A DNA stretch of 64,000 bases from assembly GCF_002243515.1 (NCBI RefSeq), contig NZ_CP022657.1, forward strand, positions 3,953,501 to 4,017,500, in the 5' to 3' direction. The DNA is from Tumebacillus algifaecis (GTDB lineage: Bacteria > Bacillota > Bacilli > Tumebacillales > Tumebacillaceae). Positions 1-8,803 of this stretch are shown here, piece by piece. The notes beneath the pieces were generated by a model. It saw only the letters and a list, made by a program, of their open reading frames with translations. It made no database searches and had not been told where the DNA came from. How positions within the stretch are numbered: position 1 is the first letter of the stretch; every line of letters starts with the position of its first letter. The position numbers were made by a program, and so were the translations under genes.

Positions 1-74
1 TAATAAAGAGGCAAATGACTGGGTATAAGGGAGCAATAACTTCGACATGCCTCATGTCGGTGATACAGAACAAA

Positions 75-99
75 AGACGCTCACCATAAGTAAGCGTCT
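75..99 (-). terminator. Possible weak terminator hairpin
   Basis: A 7-bp perfect inverted repeat (AGACGCT/AGCGTCT) with an 11-nt loop is followed on the minus strand by TTT, then G and TTC. It lies about 170 bases past the end of the broken gene at 271-941, so it could end that transcript. The stem is short and the T-run poor. The rest of 1-270 shows no gene I can support. Confidence 0.3.
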
Positions 100-270
100 A
101 ACTCTACCAGTCACTCAACGATCCACGAGTCATCACTGCCATTTCCATCCTGCACCTCAGGCAGCGCAATTTTCACTAAATATTCAACGAGGTTATGTCC
201 CTGCATAACTCCTTTTGACTATCTCCGTTAAAGACTTAACCCCGATCAATAAGCCGGGGATTTTGGAGTA

Positions 271-941
271 TTACCACCAGAAAACATATCCATTTCCACT
301 GGTCTTAATAGACGAACGGTTATAAATTCTAAGTTTGTACGTTCCTGCAGGAACATCCAAAAAACTAAACGATGTTGCAGTATCCGTGTAGGTACCATTG
401 ATACGAATTTCTGATGTAGTTGTTCCGCAACACAAAACAGATACTAATTTATAGCCCATTGAAACAGAACCACTGTAATGGGAATACTGTACGAGTTTGA
501 CGGGGACATCTTGCTTGCCACTAAGTTTGTACGATTCCCAAGTGTCAATCTACGTTGCGGAGTCCAATCCAACCTAATTCTAATTCATAGACGTGTAAAA
601 ATCAGGGGCGACGATTGAATCCGTTAGGGTTTCGCTGCTTTTTGAACCTGCTGAAGGAAAGGTCTCCTCACTGATCGGTCTAGGCGCCGTAAAATGCTCA
701 GAGTAAAAACCACCCTTAGCTTGTGCTTCTAACTTTTTATCTCTTTCACGGTCTACTTTGGGCTCTGGCAATTTGGTAAGATCCATCTTCAATAATTCTG
801 CTCTCTCATTCTCCGGGATCGGCATTGGATCGGTAACGCCGTAGCTTTTTTCCTGAGTTGCAGTCGGAGTTGCTCCCGCAGTAATTGGGATCGATGTCAG
901 GACGCAAATTGCAAGTACACTATAGTAGTTTTTTTGATCAT
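271..941 (-). pseudogene. Broken secreted-protein gene (frameshift plus three in-frame TAG codons)
   Basis: The best start is ATG at 941-939 behind a GGAGGGG ribosome site. Read from there the frame stops within 14 codons. If the run of seven T at 929-935 (A on the coding strand) had one more base, the product would begin MIKKNYYSVLAICVLTS, a convincing signal peptide, and run into the long open frame ending at 580. The same frame is then interrupted by three TAG codons (580-582, 574-576, 550-552) and continues open to a TAA at 271-273 through a Thr/Ser/Gly-rich, beta-looking tail ending GNGYVFWW. The total of 671 nt is one base short of a whole number of codons. I do not recognise the family. 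It is read here as a decayed exported protein of about 223 residues; sequencing error or recoding are alternatives. Confidence 0.6.
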
Positions 942-1254
942 ACTTGTTCACCCCTCCATTGCATTCACAGCGTTCACATCTAAGTTTTCCCATATATCAT
1001 TACTACACACACAATTTATTTCCTCTATCATTCTTTATTAAGTAAATATTTTGTCAATAAGATAAATCAAATCGTCTGACCGAAGGACTCCACATTACCC
1101 TTCCTAACAGGTCCCCTATTGTTACTACATTCGACTGTGCAGCACTCACTCAATTCCGACAACATCATTGCCCACCGCGCATCATTGCCCATTGTGCAAC
1201 GATGTGTTAATGTAAATTCTAGTCGATCTATTCGTATCCAAACAAGAGAGGTAG
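942..1254. promoter_or_regulatory. Intergenic region with candidate TetR operator repeats
   Basis: The gap before the TetR gene contains an 11-bp direct repeat (ATCATTGCCCA) at 1164-1174 and 1181-1191. The second copy runs into a TTGTGCAA palindromic core at 1192-1199. Such repeats just upstream of a TetR gene are typical operator candidates. No other gene is supported here. Confidence 0.35.
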
Positions 1255-1887
1255 ATGCGCTGTACGATGAACAAAAACAGCTTGCGTTTTATCAAAAAGG
1301 AGGCGACCGCACAAGCATTGGCGAACGCGGCGTTCGAGCTTGCACTTGAACGGGGGTTGGACGGCTTTGTCGTTGAAGATGTGGTGCAACGCGCCGGTTA
1401 CTCCAGAAGAACGTTTGCGAACCACTATTCTTGTAAGGAAGAAGCTGTGGTGATGGCGGTTGAGCCTATGAATGACATCAACGAATTTGAGAACTTGCTC
1501 GATGAACTGCACGAAAACACGTCCCCGGTTGACGCCCTTTACCACTTTATGAAGATGCAGCTTACAGCAGAGCTGCTATGGAAAATGCGCCATCTCTCGT
1601 CGCTCTCCAAACGGTATCCGACGCTCGAGCCCTATAGACTCAGCGTTCTCCACCAAATGCAAGCGTCGGCTCAGAATTTATTAAGCCAGTTATTTCACGG
1701 GCGTTACCCCGAGGGGTACGCGCATCTGCTTACTGGAGCAGTTGTAGGGGCATCGTTGCCTATCATTGATGGAAGCTTCAACGTGTTGCTACCGGATCAA
1801 TCGACGTCCGATAACCCTGAGGCAATGACATTCGATCAATATTGGGACACGATGTTCAGTTACTTGCGAAACGGTTTTAAGTTTTGA
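1255..1887 (+). CDS. TetR/AcrR-family transcriptional regulator
   Basis: This 210-residue protein has the usual TetR layout. The N-terminal helix-turn-helix covers roughly residues 15-60, with the recognition-helix pattern VVQRAGYSRRTFANHYSCKE close to the family consensus. A helical ligand-binding region follows. An alternative in-frame ATG lies at 1267; the GAGAGG ribosome site upstream does not decide between them. The stop is 38 bases before the MMPL transporter gene on the same strand, and such pairs usually consist of a repressor and the efflux pump it controls. The ligand cannot be read from the sequence. TetR identity is firm; control of the next gene is inferred from position. Confidence 0.85.
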   Translation: MRCTMNKNSLRFIKKEATAQALANAAFELALERGLDGFVVEDVVQRAGYSRRTFANHYSCKEEAVVMAVEPMNDINEFENLLDELHENTSPVDALYHFMKMQLTAELLWKMRHLSSLSKRYPTLEPYRLSVLHQMQASAQNLLSQLFHGRYPEGYAHLLTGAVVGASLPIIDGSFNVLLPDQSTSDNPEAMTFDQYWDTMFSYLRNGFKF

Positions 1888-1925
1888 CCCCTCACGATTT
1901 CTAGCAAAAGGAGACTATCACTTTC

Positions 1926-4247
1926 ATGTCTACATTCTTGTACAGATTAGGGAAGAAAGCATACGACAAACCCTGGTACTTTATCGTCGGTTGGACCTTG
2001 ATCCTCGGGGTTATCATCGCCGCACTCAGCGTGAATGGCATACACGTAAGTTCTGATATGAAAATTGAGGGCACCAAGTCCCAAAAGGTGCTGGACATGT
2101 TGGCGGAAGAACTTCCGGAAGCTTCTGGCGGACAAGCAAGTGTTGTGTTCACAGTGCCCGAGGGTGAACGTCTGGATTCACCAGAACATTTGACCTCGAT
2201 CAGCAAAGCCGTTAACGAAGTCTACAACATGGACTATGTGATTAATCCCGCCGAAATGGCCGCCAAAGCGGGCGCATCGCTTGCTGGATCTCCTCAGAGC
2301 GCTGGAACCGATCAGGCTACCGCGACTGAACGACCTCCGTACGGCCCCTTGATGGCCAATGGCGTTCCGGTTCCTGGTGTGATCATTTCCTCCGATGGCA
2401 ACATCGCCATGTTCCAATTCCAGTTCACCGTACCGCAGATGTCAGTGCCCAAGACCGTCATCGATTCCGTTATCGAGGCCCTTACTGCCGTTGAGGATGG
2501 CACCGACATTACAGCGTTACCCAGCGACTCGATCAAGGGCAAACCCGCAGTGTTCAGCTCAGCTGAGATTATCGGATTGGTAGTTGCCGCTGTTGTTCTC
2601 TTTATGACGCTTGGCTCAGTTGTTACTGCTGGCCTCCCGCTCCTCACCGGAATCTTGGGTGTTGGCGTTGGCGTTGGCGGAGCTTTTGCGATTTCCAAGT
2701 TCATCAATATTGTTGACATCACTCCTGCCTTGGCCCTCATGGTCGGTCTGGCAGTCGGAATCGACTATGCACTATTCATCGTGAACCGTCAGCGCCGCCT
2801 GATTCTCGAACAGGGGCTGAGCGCACGCGAGGCGGCGAGCAGAGCGATCGGCACTTCTGGCAGCGCAGTATTTTTCGCTGGCTTGACAGTCATCATCGCC
2901 TTGTGTGGCATGCTCGTGATCGGGATTGAATTCTTATCCACGATGGCGTTAGTCGCTGCAGCGACCGTCCTCATCAACGTGTTCATTGCTCTGAGCCTGC
3001 TACCTGCACTGCTCGGTTTGGTCGGTGAGCGGATCTGCTCGCAAAAAGCGCGCGAGAACAGTCGCGTCCATGCGACCAAAGTTCGGCGCGGGGTCGCAAC
3101 GAGCTGGATCAAGGGGATCGTGAAGTATCGTTGGCCCTTAATTGTCGGTGTCATCGCGATTCTCGGTGTGGCGACGATTCCGGTAGCCAATATGGAACTG
3201 GGCATTCCGTCTGGTGCCACAGCGAACTTTGATACGACAGTAAGACAGAGTTACGACGCGATTTCAGATGCTTTCGGGGAGGGATTTAACGGTCCGCTTC
3301 TCTTAGTTGCCGAGCCCAAGGGTTCCGACAAAGTGACAATGGAAATGCTCTACTCTCTGCTTCAAGATCTCCAACAGCAAACTAACGTTGCGCTGGTGAC
3401 ACCGTTGGGCGTCAAGGAGACTGGGGACATGGCCATTCTAAGCCTCATTCCGAAAACGGGACCTACCGACGCAGAGACCAAAAACTTGGTGCAAGACTTG
3501 CGTGATCCCGATTCGAGTATCGCTCAGAAATATGGCCTCACGCTTGGGGTTACAGGGTTCACCGCGATCAACATCGATATGTCGTCCAAGCTAGCGGAGG
3601 TCTTCCCGCTCTATATCGGGGTTATCGTCATCCTCTCGCTCATCATTCTTCTGTTGGTATTCCGATCCATCATCATCCCGATTAAAGCCACGCTCGGCTT
3701 CCTGCTTAGTGTGCTTGCCACGTTCGGGATCACAACAGCTGTGTTCCAGTGGGGATGGCTCCACTCTCTATTCGGCTTTGACACGGGCGGTCCGCTGTTG
3801 AGCTTTATGCCGATCATGGTCACCGGTATACTGTACGGGCTGGCGATGGACTATCAGGTCTTCTTGGTCAGTTCGATGCGCGAGTCGTATGTTCATGGGC
3901 ATCGGGGCGTTGCGAGTGTCGTTCACGGATATGAGCAGGCCAGCCGCGTCGTTGTGGCTGCAGCTGTAATCATGGTCGCCGTTTTCGCCGGGTTCTCCTT
4001 TGCCGAAGATGTGATGATCAAACAGATCGGTTTTGCGTTGGCGGTAGGCATACTGCTCGATGCCTTCATCGTCCGGATCATGTTGGTCCCGGCTGTCATG
4101 GCGATCTTTGGCGACAAAGCGTGGTGGCTACCGCAATGGCTGAACCGTCTGCTACCAAACCTAGACGTCGAGGGTGACAAACTAATCGCCGCTCTTAACG
4201 AAAAAGAAGGCACTGACGATACGTTGAAACCATTGAAGACCCACTGA
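1926..4247 (+). CDS. MMPL/RND-family membrane transporter
   Basis: The 773-residue protein has the duplicated RND fold: TM1 at residues 18-38, a soluble loop to about 215, a bundle of five TM helices to about 365, then a second TM-loop-bundle repeat. Each half carries the MMPL signature with an intramembrane Asp-Tyr (GLAVGIDYALF near residue 280, GLAMDYQVFL near 640). It resembles the YdfJ-type MMPL proteins, which export lipids or hydrophobic drugs using the proton gradient. It follows the TetR gene by 38 bases with an AGGAG ribosome site. The substrate is unknown. The short charged C-terminal tail is cytoplasmic by prediction. Confidence 0.88.
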   Translation: MSTFLYRLGKKAYDKPWYFIVGWTLILGVIIAALSVNGIHVSSDMKIEGTKSQKVLDMLAEELPEASGGQASVVFTVPEGERLDSPEHLTSISKAVNEVYNMDYVINPAEMAAKAGASLAGSPQSAGTDQATATERPPYGPLMANGVPVPGVIISSDGNIAMFQFQFTVPQMSVPKTVIDSVIEALTAVEDGTDITALPSDSIKGKPAVFSSAEIIGLVVAAVVLFMTLGSVVTAGLPLLTGILGVGVGVGGAFAISKFINIVDITPALALMVGLAVGIDYALFIVNRQRRLILEQGLSAREAASRAIGTSGSAVFFAGLTVIIALCGMLVIGIEFLSTMALVAAATVLINVFIALSLLPALLGLVGERICSQKARENSRVHATKVRRGVATSWIKGIVKYRWPLIVGVIAILGVATIPVANMELGIPSGATANFDTTVRQSYDAISDAFGEGFNGPLLLVAEPKGSDKVTMEMLYSLLQDLQQQTNVALVTPLGVKETGDMAILSLIPKTGPTDAETKNLVQDLRDPDSSIAQKYGLTLGVTGFTAINIDMSSKLAEVFPLYIGVIVILSLIILLLVFRSIIIPIKATLGFLLSVLATFGITTAVFQWGWLHSLFGFDTGGPLLSFMPIMVTGILYGLAMDYQVFLVSSMRESYVHGHRGVASVVHGYEQASRVVVAAAVIMVAVFAGFSFAEDVMIKQIGFALAVGILLDAFIVRIMLVPAVMAIFGDKAWWLPQWLNRLLPNLDVEGDKLIAALNEKEGTDDTLKPLKTH

Positions 4248-4610
4248 TGAAGCTCGCAGTTGAGATTCACACAGCGATACGACTTGATTTTTCGTGATGC
4301 TGGGGCTGGAATTGGAAGGTAGGACAGGTTACACATCTCCTTCGCCCTACTTTTTGTCCGCTCAAATCAGGAGCGTTGAGAGAAAACAAAAATAGCACTG
4401 GCATTGGTCTTACCCCTGTCACGTAGTCTGTGCGTAAAAAACCTATGATTTTACGCGGCGATCGCTTTAAGGTACTCTACCGAAGAGCGGTCGCCGAACT
4501 TTTTCTGTAAGCGTCTGTTGTTATCGAACATCTAGAATTTTCAATAAATTACGAAGCTACTTTCGATACCCGAAAATGCAAAGTGTACTTTGGAAGGAGT
4601 GAGGCTGTAC
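4248..4610. other. Intergenic gap, one terminator, no gene seen
   Basis: No coding region is supported in this 363-base gap between the transporter and the HIT gene. It holds the hairpin described at 4456-4505 and an AT-rich stretch upstream of the HIT gene that probably contains its promoter. Confidence 0.5.
4456..4505 (+). terminator. Rho-independent terminator downstream of the MMPL gene
   Basis: Arms CGGCGATCGCT (4456-4466) and AGCGGTCGCCG (4486-4496) pair over 11 positions with one mismatch. They are followed by AAC and five T. It lies about 210 bases after the transporter stop codon. Confidence 0.65.
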
Positions 4611-5027
4611 ATGGAATGCTTGGGATGTCGAATCGCTAACGGTGTGGAACCCGATTTGAACATCGTTTATGAAAATGAGCTAATTACCTGCGTGCTTGAT
4701 ATCGCTCCGTTTAATGAAGGACATATCCTAATTCTTCCGAAAAAACATTACTGGGATGTCGAAGAAATGGATTCAGAGACAGCGTATGCTGTCATGGATG
4801 CTGCGAAAAAAATATCCATCGTCTTAAAGACCCTGTTTAAACCTGACGGAATAAGCACATGTCAAAACGGTGGAAAATTTAACGACCTTACCCATTACCA
4901 CATGCATCTTATTCCAAGGTACGAAGGTGACGGATTTTCTTGGAGTGAACCATTGCACCCGCATGGTGCCGAAAAAAGATTACGCCAAACCAAAGAAAAA
5001 ATTCTCGTAGCACTAAATATTGAATGA
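4611..5027 (+). CDS. HIT-family (histidine triad) hydrolase
   Basis: This 138-residue protein carries the histidine triad HYHMHLIP near residues 95-102; the middle histidine is the expected nucleophile. HIT proteins hydrolyse or transfer nucleotides from dinucleoside polyphosphates or AMP-amino conjugates. The N-terminal C-x-x-C (ECLGCRIANG) resembles the zinc-binding start of bacterial Hit proteins. The start at 4611 is chosen because an AAGGAG site precedes it and the sequence then aligns with family N-termini; an upstream TTG at 4590 is less likely. It stands alone between terminators. Confidence 0.85.
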   Translation: MECLGCRIANGVEPDLNIVYENELITCVLDIAPFNEGHILILPKKHYWDVEEMDSETAYAVMDAAKKISIVLKTLFKPDGISTCQNGGKFNDLTHYHMHLIPRYEGDGFSWSEPLHPHGAEKRLRQTKEKILVALNIE

Positions 5028-5028
5028 A

Positions 5029-5056
5029 GGAGTCTCTAGAGGCTCCTTTTTTATTT
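5029..5056 (+). terminator. Rho-independent terminator of the HIT gene
   Basis: A near-perfect palindrome, GGAGTCTCTAGAGGCTCC, is followed by six T and starts directly after the HIT stop codon. Confidence 0.85.
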
Positions 5057-5517
5057 TGTGGTGAATCAGTTTTAATTCAACGTGTTTTTTAGAAAAACGA
5101 CTTTTCAGAAGACGAATTAGCCACGCATGGTCGAGAAACTATACCACGCCACTGATTGCCTTTTACTTATTTTGGACCATCTAAAGCAGAGGGTCTGTTC
5201 CAGAAAATTTGGATGATCGCCCCTTGAGGACAACATTGAAGGAAGTCCATACTGGCAATACCACTTTTGGAATCGATGATACTCTAAGTCCCCTTTAGTA
5301 CGGATCTTCCATTGTTACTGAGACGGGTTGCAAGATCCACTACATGGAGGCAATGGTCTGACCGCAAAATTTTATGCATGAAGGGAACATGAAGAAAATT
5401 CTATGAAGTCTTATCAGTCATAGGTATCCTAGCAGTACACAGAAACCATGTAACAAAATGAAAGTTCAGACGGTGAGATTTTGTATTTCACACGAAATTA
5501 TGGATTTATTATAACAG
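5057..5517. other. Intergenic gap without supported genes
   Basis: About 460 bases with many stops in all frames. I see no RNA gene, repeat or clear promoter. Confidence 0.4.
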
Positions 5518-5682
5518 TCATTGAAAAATGTGATATATATAGGAAAATAATATCAAAGATGTCGTAAACACCAAAAATCCAATTAGCTTCTTCTTGGTAA
5601 ACAACTTTTCTTGCTCGAAGATACTTTTAAGAATCATAAAACCTACACCTGCAATAATTGCTTGGAATATGCCGTTAGACAT
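5518..5682 (-). CDS. Small membrane protein, 54 residues
   Basis: An ATG at 5682-5680 follows an AAGGGAA ribosome site and opens a 54-codon frame ending TGA at 5518-5520. The product has two hydrophobic segments: residues 5-21 (IFQAIIAGVGFMILKSI) and 34-51 (IGFLVFTTSLILFSYIY). They are separated by a charged Lys-rich turn (EQEKLFTKKK), a hairpin-type topology. I do not recognise it. Good start site, balanced amino-acid use and clean TM pattern argue that it is real. The function is unknown. Confidence 0.55.
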   Translation of the reverse strand: MSNGIFQAIIAGVGFMILKSIFEQEKLFTKKKLIGFLVFTTSLILFSYIYHIFQ

Positions 5683-5872
5683 TCTGTTCCCTTCTTTCTA
5701 TTTTTAAGGACTTGAAAACGTCTCCAAGGACAAGATTCCTTTGACCGCCCTATGCCGAAGCATGTTCAGACTGCATGGTAATCTCGTTTCTAGTAACACT
5801 TAATGTGATATGACCGCGCGAGGATCAGGTGATCATCGTGCTATATTACAACTTCCGAATGGGGGAAACTCT

Positions 5873-6121
5873 GTGCTGCGCAAGGTGAACTTTATTTTAT
5901 CACTCCTAACATCCGGTCTACTTTTTCTATTTTTTATGCAAGTGGACAATACCCATTGGTTGTGGACCAGTAGTGATGGACAGACAGTAAGTATGCAACT
6001 TTCCTTTTTTTCCTGTACCTTATCTTCTGACCTACAATCAAAAACTCTTTATAATTTCGGAGCATACTCCTTACTCTTGTTGGTAGCGACCACCTTGCTC
6101 TCAGTAGTCAAAAAGAAATAG
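5873..6121 (+). CDS. Small membrane protein, 82 residues
   Basis: The preferred start is GTG at 5873 behind a GGGGGAAA site; an upstream ATG at 5810 would add 21 unlikely residues. The protein begins VLRKVNFILSLLTSGLLFLF, a TM helix or uncleaved signal. It has a polar middle with Trp and Cys residues and ends with a second TM helix (YSLLLLVATTLLSVV) and a Lys-rich cytoplasmic tail. Unrecognised family. It faces away from the 54-residue membrane protein at 5518-5682 and may share a divergent promoter region with it. Confidence 0.55.
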   Translation: MLRKVNFILSLLTSGLLFLFFMQVDNTHWLWTSSDGQTVSMQLSFFSCTLSSDLQSKTLYNFGAYSLLLLVATTLLSVVKKK

Positions 6122-6229
6122 GGCTCTGGTGCAAACCCTGCATGCTTGCGTTTGCGGACATTAAGCGACAGGGGAAAGATGGTCATAAAGAGCTAATCAG
6201 CCCCGTAATAGTGAGCATTCACCTCAGAA

Positions 6230-6260
6230 CTTTAAAAGCCCCCAACGGAATGTTGGGGGC
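6230..6260 (-). terminator. Strong hairpin, minus-strand terminator
   Basis: Arms GCCCCCAAC (6238-6246) and GTTGGGGGC (6252-6260) pair perfectly around a 5-nt loop, followed on the minus strand by TTTTAAAG. It lies just after the small minus-strand frame at 6309-6443, supporting transcription in that direction. Confidence 0.7.
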
Positions 6261-6308
6261 AGCGACTGTCCCAGACTTATCAAAACGGTCACAGAACGAG
6301 GGTTCTGG

Positions 6309-6443
6309 CTACTTCTTTACAAAAATGGCTTCTCCCAAAACAACAGCTTTTGTTGAGGAATCAATTTCATTTTTACTAGTAGCGATCTCTGATACTTTGT
6401 AAGGCAGTTCCGTGCTTTCATTTACCCTAAAAGTGCTCACCAC
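6309..6443 (-). CDS. Possible 44-residue protein of unknown function
   Basis: Two consecutive GTG codons at 6443-6438 follow a GGGGAGTGGGG stretch that could act as a ribosome site. The frame runs 44 codons to TAG at 6309-6311. The product is soluble and mixed in composition (for example NESTELPYKVSEIATSKNE) and ends AIFVKK. The strong terminator at 6230-6260 follows 48 bases later, suggesting a transcribed unit. No family is recognised. It could instead be the remnant of a larger gene. Confidence 0.3.
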   Translation of the reverse strand: MVSTFRVNESTELPYKVSEIATSKNEIDSSTKAVVLGEAIFVKK

Positions 6444-6489
6444 AATATGCCCCACTCCCCACAAACTCGTCGGCAAAAAATAAGGTACC

Positions 6490-6520
6490 GCTTCCCAAAA
6501 CGAAAGCGGTACCTTTTCTA
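6490..6520. terminator. Bidirectional terminator after the ydjI-like gene
   Basis: The inverted repeat AAGGTACCGCTT/AAAGCGGTACCTT around a short loop has T-runs on both sides. It lies within 60 bases of the stop codon of the SPFH gene and ends the ydjGHI-type operon. Confidence 0.8.
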
Positions 6521-6539
6521 CTAGCTTCCTTACCTGTTC

Positions 6540-7952
6540 TTACTTCTTGTCATTATCGTCAAAAAGGTCGCCGCACTCGGGGCAGAACTTCGGCGGTTGT
6601 GCGGGATTTTCGGGTAACCAGCCGCATTTATCGCATTGATAGCTCAGTTCCCCGGCAGGCTTCTGACTGCCGCACTCGGCGCAGAACTTGCCTTTGTTCA
6701 CCGTTCCACAAGAGCAGCTCCAGCCGTCTGCTTCCGGTTTCGTCTTGCCGCATTCGGCACAGAATTTGCCTGTGTTGACCGCACCGCAGGAACAGTTCCA
6801 GCCGTCGGCGACAGGTTTGGTTTTTCCGCATTCTGCACAGAATTTACCTGTGTTCAATGCACCGCACGTACAGGTCCAGGAGGCTGCCGAAGATCCCGCC
6901 TGCTGAACAGGTTGTGATGCTTGTTGCTGCTGCGCTTGTTGTTGCGCCTGTCCCATCGCGAACAGGCTCTGTGCGTTCATGCCACCTGCCTGCTGAGCCA
7001 TACCGAAGCCCATAAAGCCTGCCATCGCACCGCCCTCGTTGGAAGCGGCCGCTTTCATCGCATCGGCTTGCGCGCCGACCAGAGTTGCCGCCGCCATGTT
7101 CGGATCACGCATAATCGCACTCTTTTGGAGTTGCTTAATCATGTCTTCGTCTTCTTTGGAAGCGGTGACCGAGTTTACGCCAAACGATGCGATCGCCAGA
7201 CCTCTCGTTTCCGCCCATTTCTTGGACAGCACTTCGTTCAGTGCATCGGCCAGTGCCAAGGTATGTCCGGGCAAAGAGCTGTAACGGATGCCCATATCGG
7301 AAATCTTGGCAAAGGCCGGCTGCAAGGCGGTCAGCAATTCGCTCTTGAGCATGCTGTCAATATTGGCACGGTTGTACACATCATCGACGTTGCCACTCAC
7401 ATTGGTGTAGAACAGCATCGGATCGACGATCTTGTACGAGTATTCGCCGTTGCAACGGATGGAAATGTCGATATCAAGACCGATGTTTCGGTCTACTACG
7501 CGGAACGGAACAGGGTTGGCCGTGCCGTATTTGTTGCCTACGATCTCCTTGGTGTTGAAGAAATAAATTCGTTGGTCTTTGCCAGTATCGCCACCGAAGG
7601 TGAAACGCTTGCCGATCGTTTGAAAGGTCTGTCTGATGCTCTCTTTAAGATTACCGGAAAAGATGCTCGGTTCGGTGGATGCGTCCCAAGTGAATTCACC
7701 CGGTTCTGCGCAAAACTCAACGACCTTGCCCTGCTCAACGATGATCATGCACTGGCCATCATTTACGGCGATAACAGAGCCGTTGGTGATGATGTTATCT
7801 TCGCCTTTGGTGTTAGAAGAACGCTTGGAAGTGCGCTTTTGCCCTTTGGCGACAAGGATGTCAGCATCAAGCGAATCACAGTAGAAAAACTCTTTCCATT
7901 GATCGGCAAGTACCCCGCCTACAGCTCCCAATCCTGCTTTAATCAGTCCCAT
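6540..7952 (-). CDS. ydjI: SPFH/band-7 protein with tandem zinc ribbons, YdjI-like
   Basis: The start MGLIKAGLGAVGGVLADQW matches the YdjI type and follows a GAGGAG site; an upstream in-frame ATG at 7961 is less likely. Residues about 30-290 form the SPFH domain that assembles on membranes. After a Gln/Ala-rich linker there are three near-identical zinc-ribbon repeats of about 24 residues (each CxC...KFCAECG) from about residue 358, and a fourth divergent ribbon at the C-terminus (CDKCG...FCPECG). In B. subtilis YdjI works with YdjG and YdjH and the phage-shock protein PspA at stressed membranes. The 470 residues exceed the roughly 320 of the B. subtilis protein, mainly through the linker and extra ribbons. 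It is last of three same-strand genes. Function by homology is likely but unproven here. Confidence 0.85.
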   Translation of the reverse strand: MGLIKAGLGAVGGVLADQWKEFFYCDSLDADILVAKGQKRTSKRSSNTKGEDNIITNGSVIAVNDGQCMIIVEQGKVVEFCAEPGEFTWDASTEPSIFSGNLKESIRQTFQTIGKRFTFGGDTGKDQRIYFFNTKEIVGNKYGTANPVPFRVVDRNIGLDIDISIRCNGEYSYKIVDPMLFYTNVSGNVDDVYNRANIDSMLKSELLTALQPAFAKISDMGIRYSSLPGHTLALADALNEVLSKKWAETRGLAIASFGVNSVTASKEDEDMIKQLQKSAIMRDPNMAAATLVGAQADAMKAAASNEGGAMAGFMGFGMAQQAGGMNAQSLFAMGQAQQQAQQQQASQPVQQAGSSAASWTCTCGALNTGKFCAECGKTKPVADGWNCSCGAVNTGKFCAECGKTKPEADGWSCSCGTVNKGKFCAECGSQKPAGELSYQCDKCGWLPENPAQPPKFCPECGDLFDDNDKK

Positions 7953-8001
7953 TCGAACCACTCCTCAACGTAAGTTTCTTTTTTCTATTGTGTCCTCTTG
8001 C

Positions 8002-8790
8002 TTAAAACTTCCCACCGCCACCGCCGTGTGAATTGCCGCTGCTACTGCTATGCGTACTGCTTCCTCCACTGTTTGACGAGGACTCTACTTTTTGTTTGGT
8101 CGTTGTCGTATACAAGAACAAATCTTTGTCACTCGTCACTTTAAAACTGCCGTCTTTTACATAGTTCAGCGCATAACGCTGTTTGTTTGCCGTTTTCATC
8201 TTGGACTTCATGATCCCTACGACAATAAATGCGATGGCGGCTGAAATCGCAACGGTGAGCAAGGAGAGGAACAAATAATCGCCTGAAGTTATGACCTCGT
8301 GATCGGTGTCAAAAGGCGTTCCAGTCGCCGCTTCTGCTAAGAACATGTCAACATAGTCGAGGTACTTGTCGAATGCCTTGTAATACTCGCCTTCGCTCAA
8401 CAAGCCCACCACATTGTCGCTGATGTATCGAATTCCGTAGTCGGTGAACGCCTTGATGCCGTAACCAGATGTGGAGGTCCAATAGTCTCGGCTGTCCATC
8501 GCGAGCAGGAACAGCAGTCCGTCATGGTCGGGGCCAAAGCCAAAACCGTTTTCATCATAGTAATCGTCAGCATACTCCATCGCGCTCTTTCCGTTGAGCG
8601 AATCGACGGTCACGATCGCCACATCGAAGTTATAGGTTTCAGCAATGTCTTGAAGTCTCTTTTCCAGCAATTGCTTCTCGCTAGCGCTCAGCAGATTCTC
8701 ATTGTCATATACATTGGCCGCAAGGGCCGGGAACGTATAGAAAGAGAGCAGAAGCACGAAGAGAAAGAGTGAAGTAAACAGTTTTTTCAT
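8002..8790 (-). CDS. ydjH: TPM-domain membrane protein, YdjH-like
   Basis: A cleavable signal peptide (residues 1-24, ending PALAA) leads into a TPM domain at about 25-150, starting VYDNENLLSASEKQLLEKRL. One TM helix follows (about 170-192), then a cytoplasmic segment and a Ser/Gly-rich tail ending HGGGGGKF. TPM proteins of this shape accompany SPFH proteins in envelope stress modules. The gene sits between the YdjG-like and YdjI-like genes with short gaps, the same order as in B. subtilis ydjGHI. The tail is low-complexity and its role is unknown. Confidence 0.82.
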   Translation of the reverse strand: MKKLFTSLFLFVLLLSFYTFPALAANVYDNENLLSASEKQLLEKRLQDIAETYNFDVAIVTVDSLNGKSAMEYADDYYDENGFGFGPDHDGLLFLLAMDSRDYWTSTSGYGIKAFTDYGIRYISDNVVGLLSEGEYYKAFDKYLDYVDMFLAEAATGTPFDTDHEVITSGDYLFLSLLTVAISAAIAFIVVGIMKSKMKTANKQRYALNYVKDGSFKVTSDKDLFLYTTTTKQKVESSSNSGGSSTHSSSSGNSHGGGGGKF

Positions 8791-8803
8791 GGTTCAACCC
8801 TCC

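Noticed and set aside
241-270. CCCCG/CGGGG hairpin as terminator of the broken secreted-protein gene
   Set aside because: On the minus strand it lacks a T-run (GGGGTTAAG); it may be a chance inverted repeat.
6142-6402. 86-codon plus-strand frame
   Set aside because: It crosses a strong hairpin, lacks a ribosome site and opposes a better small minus-strand candidate.
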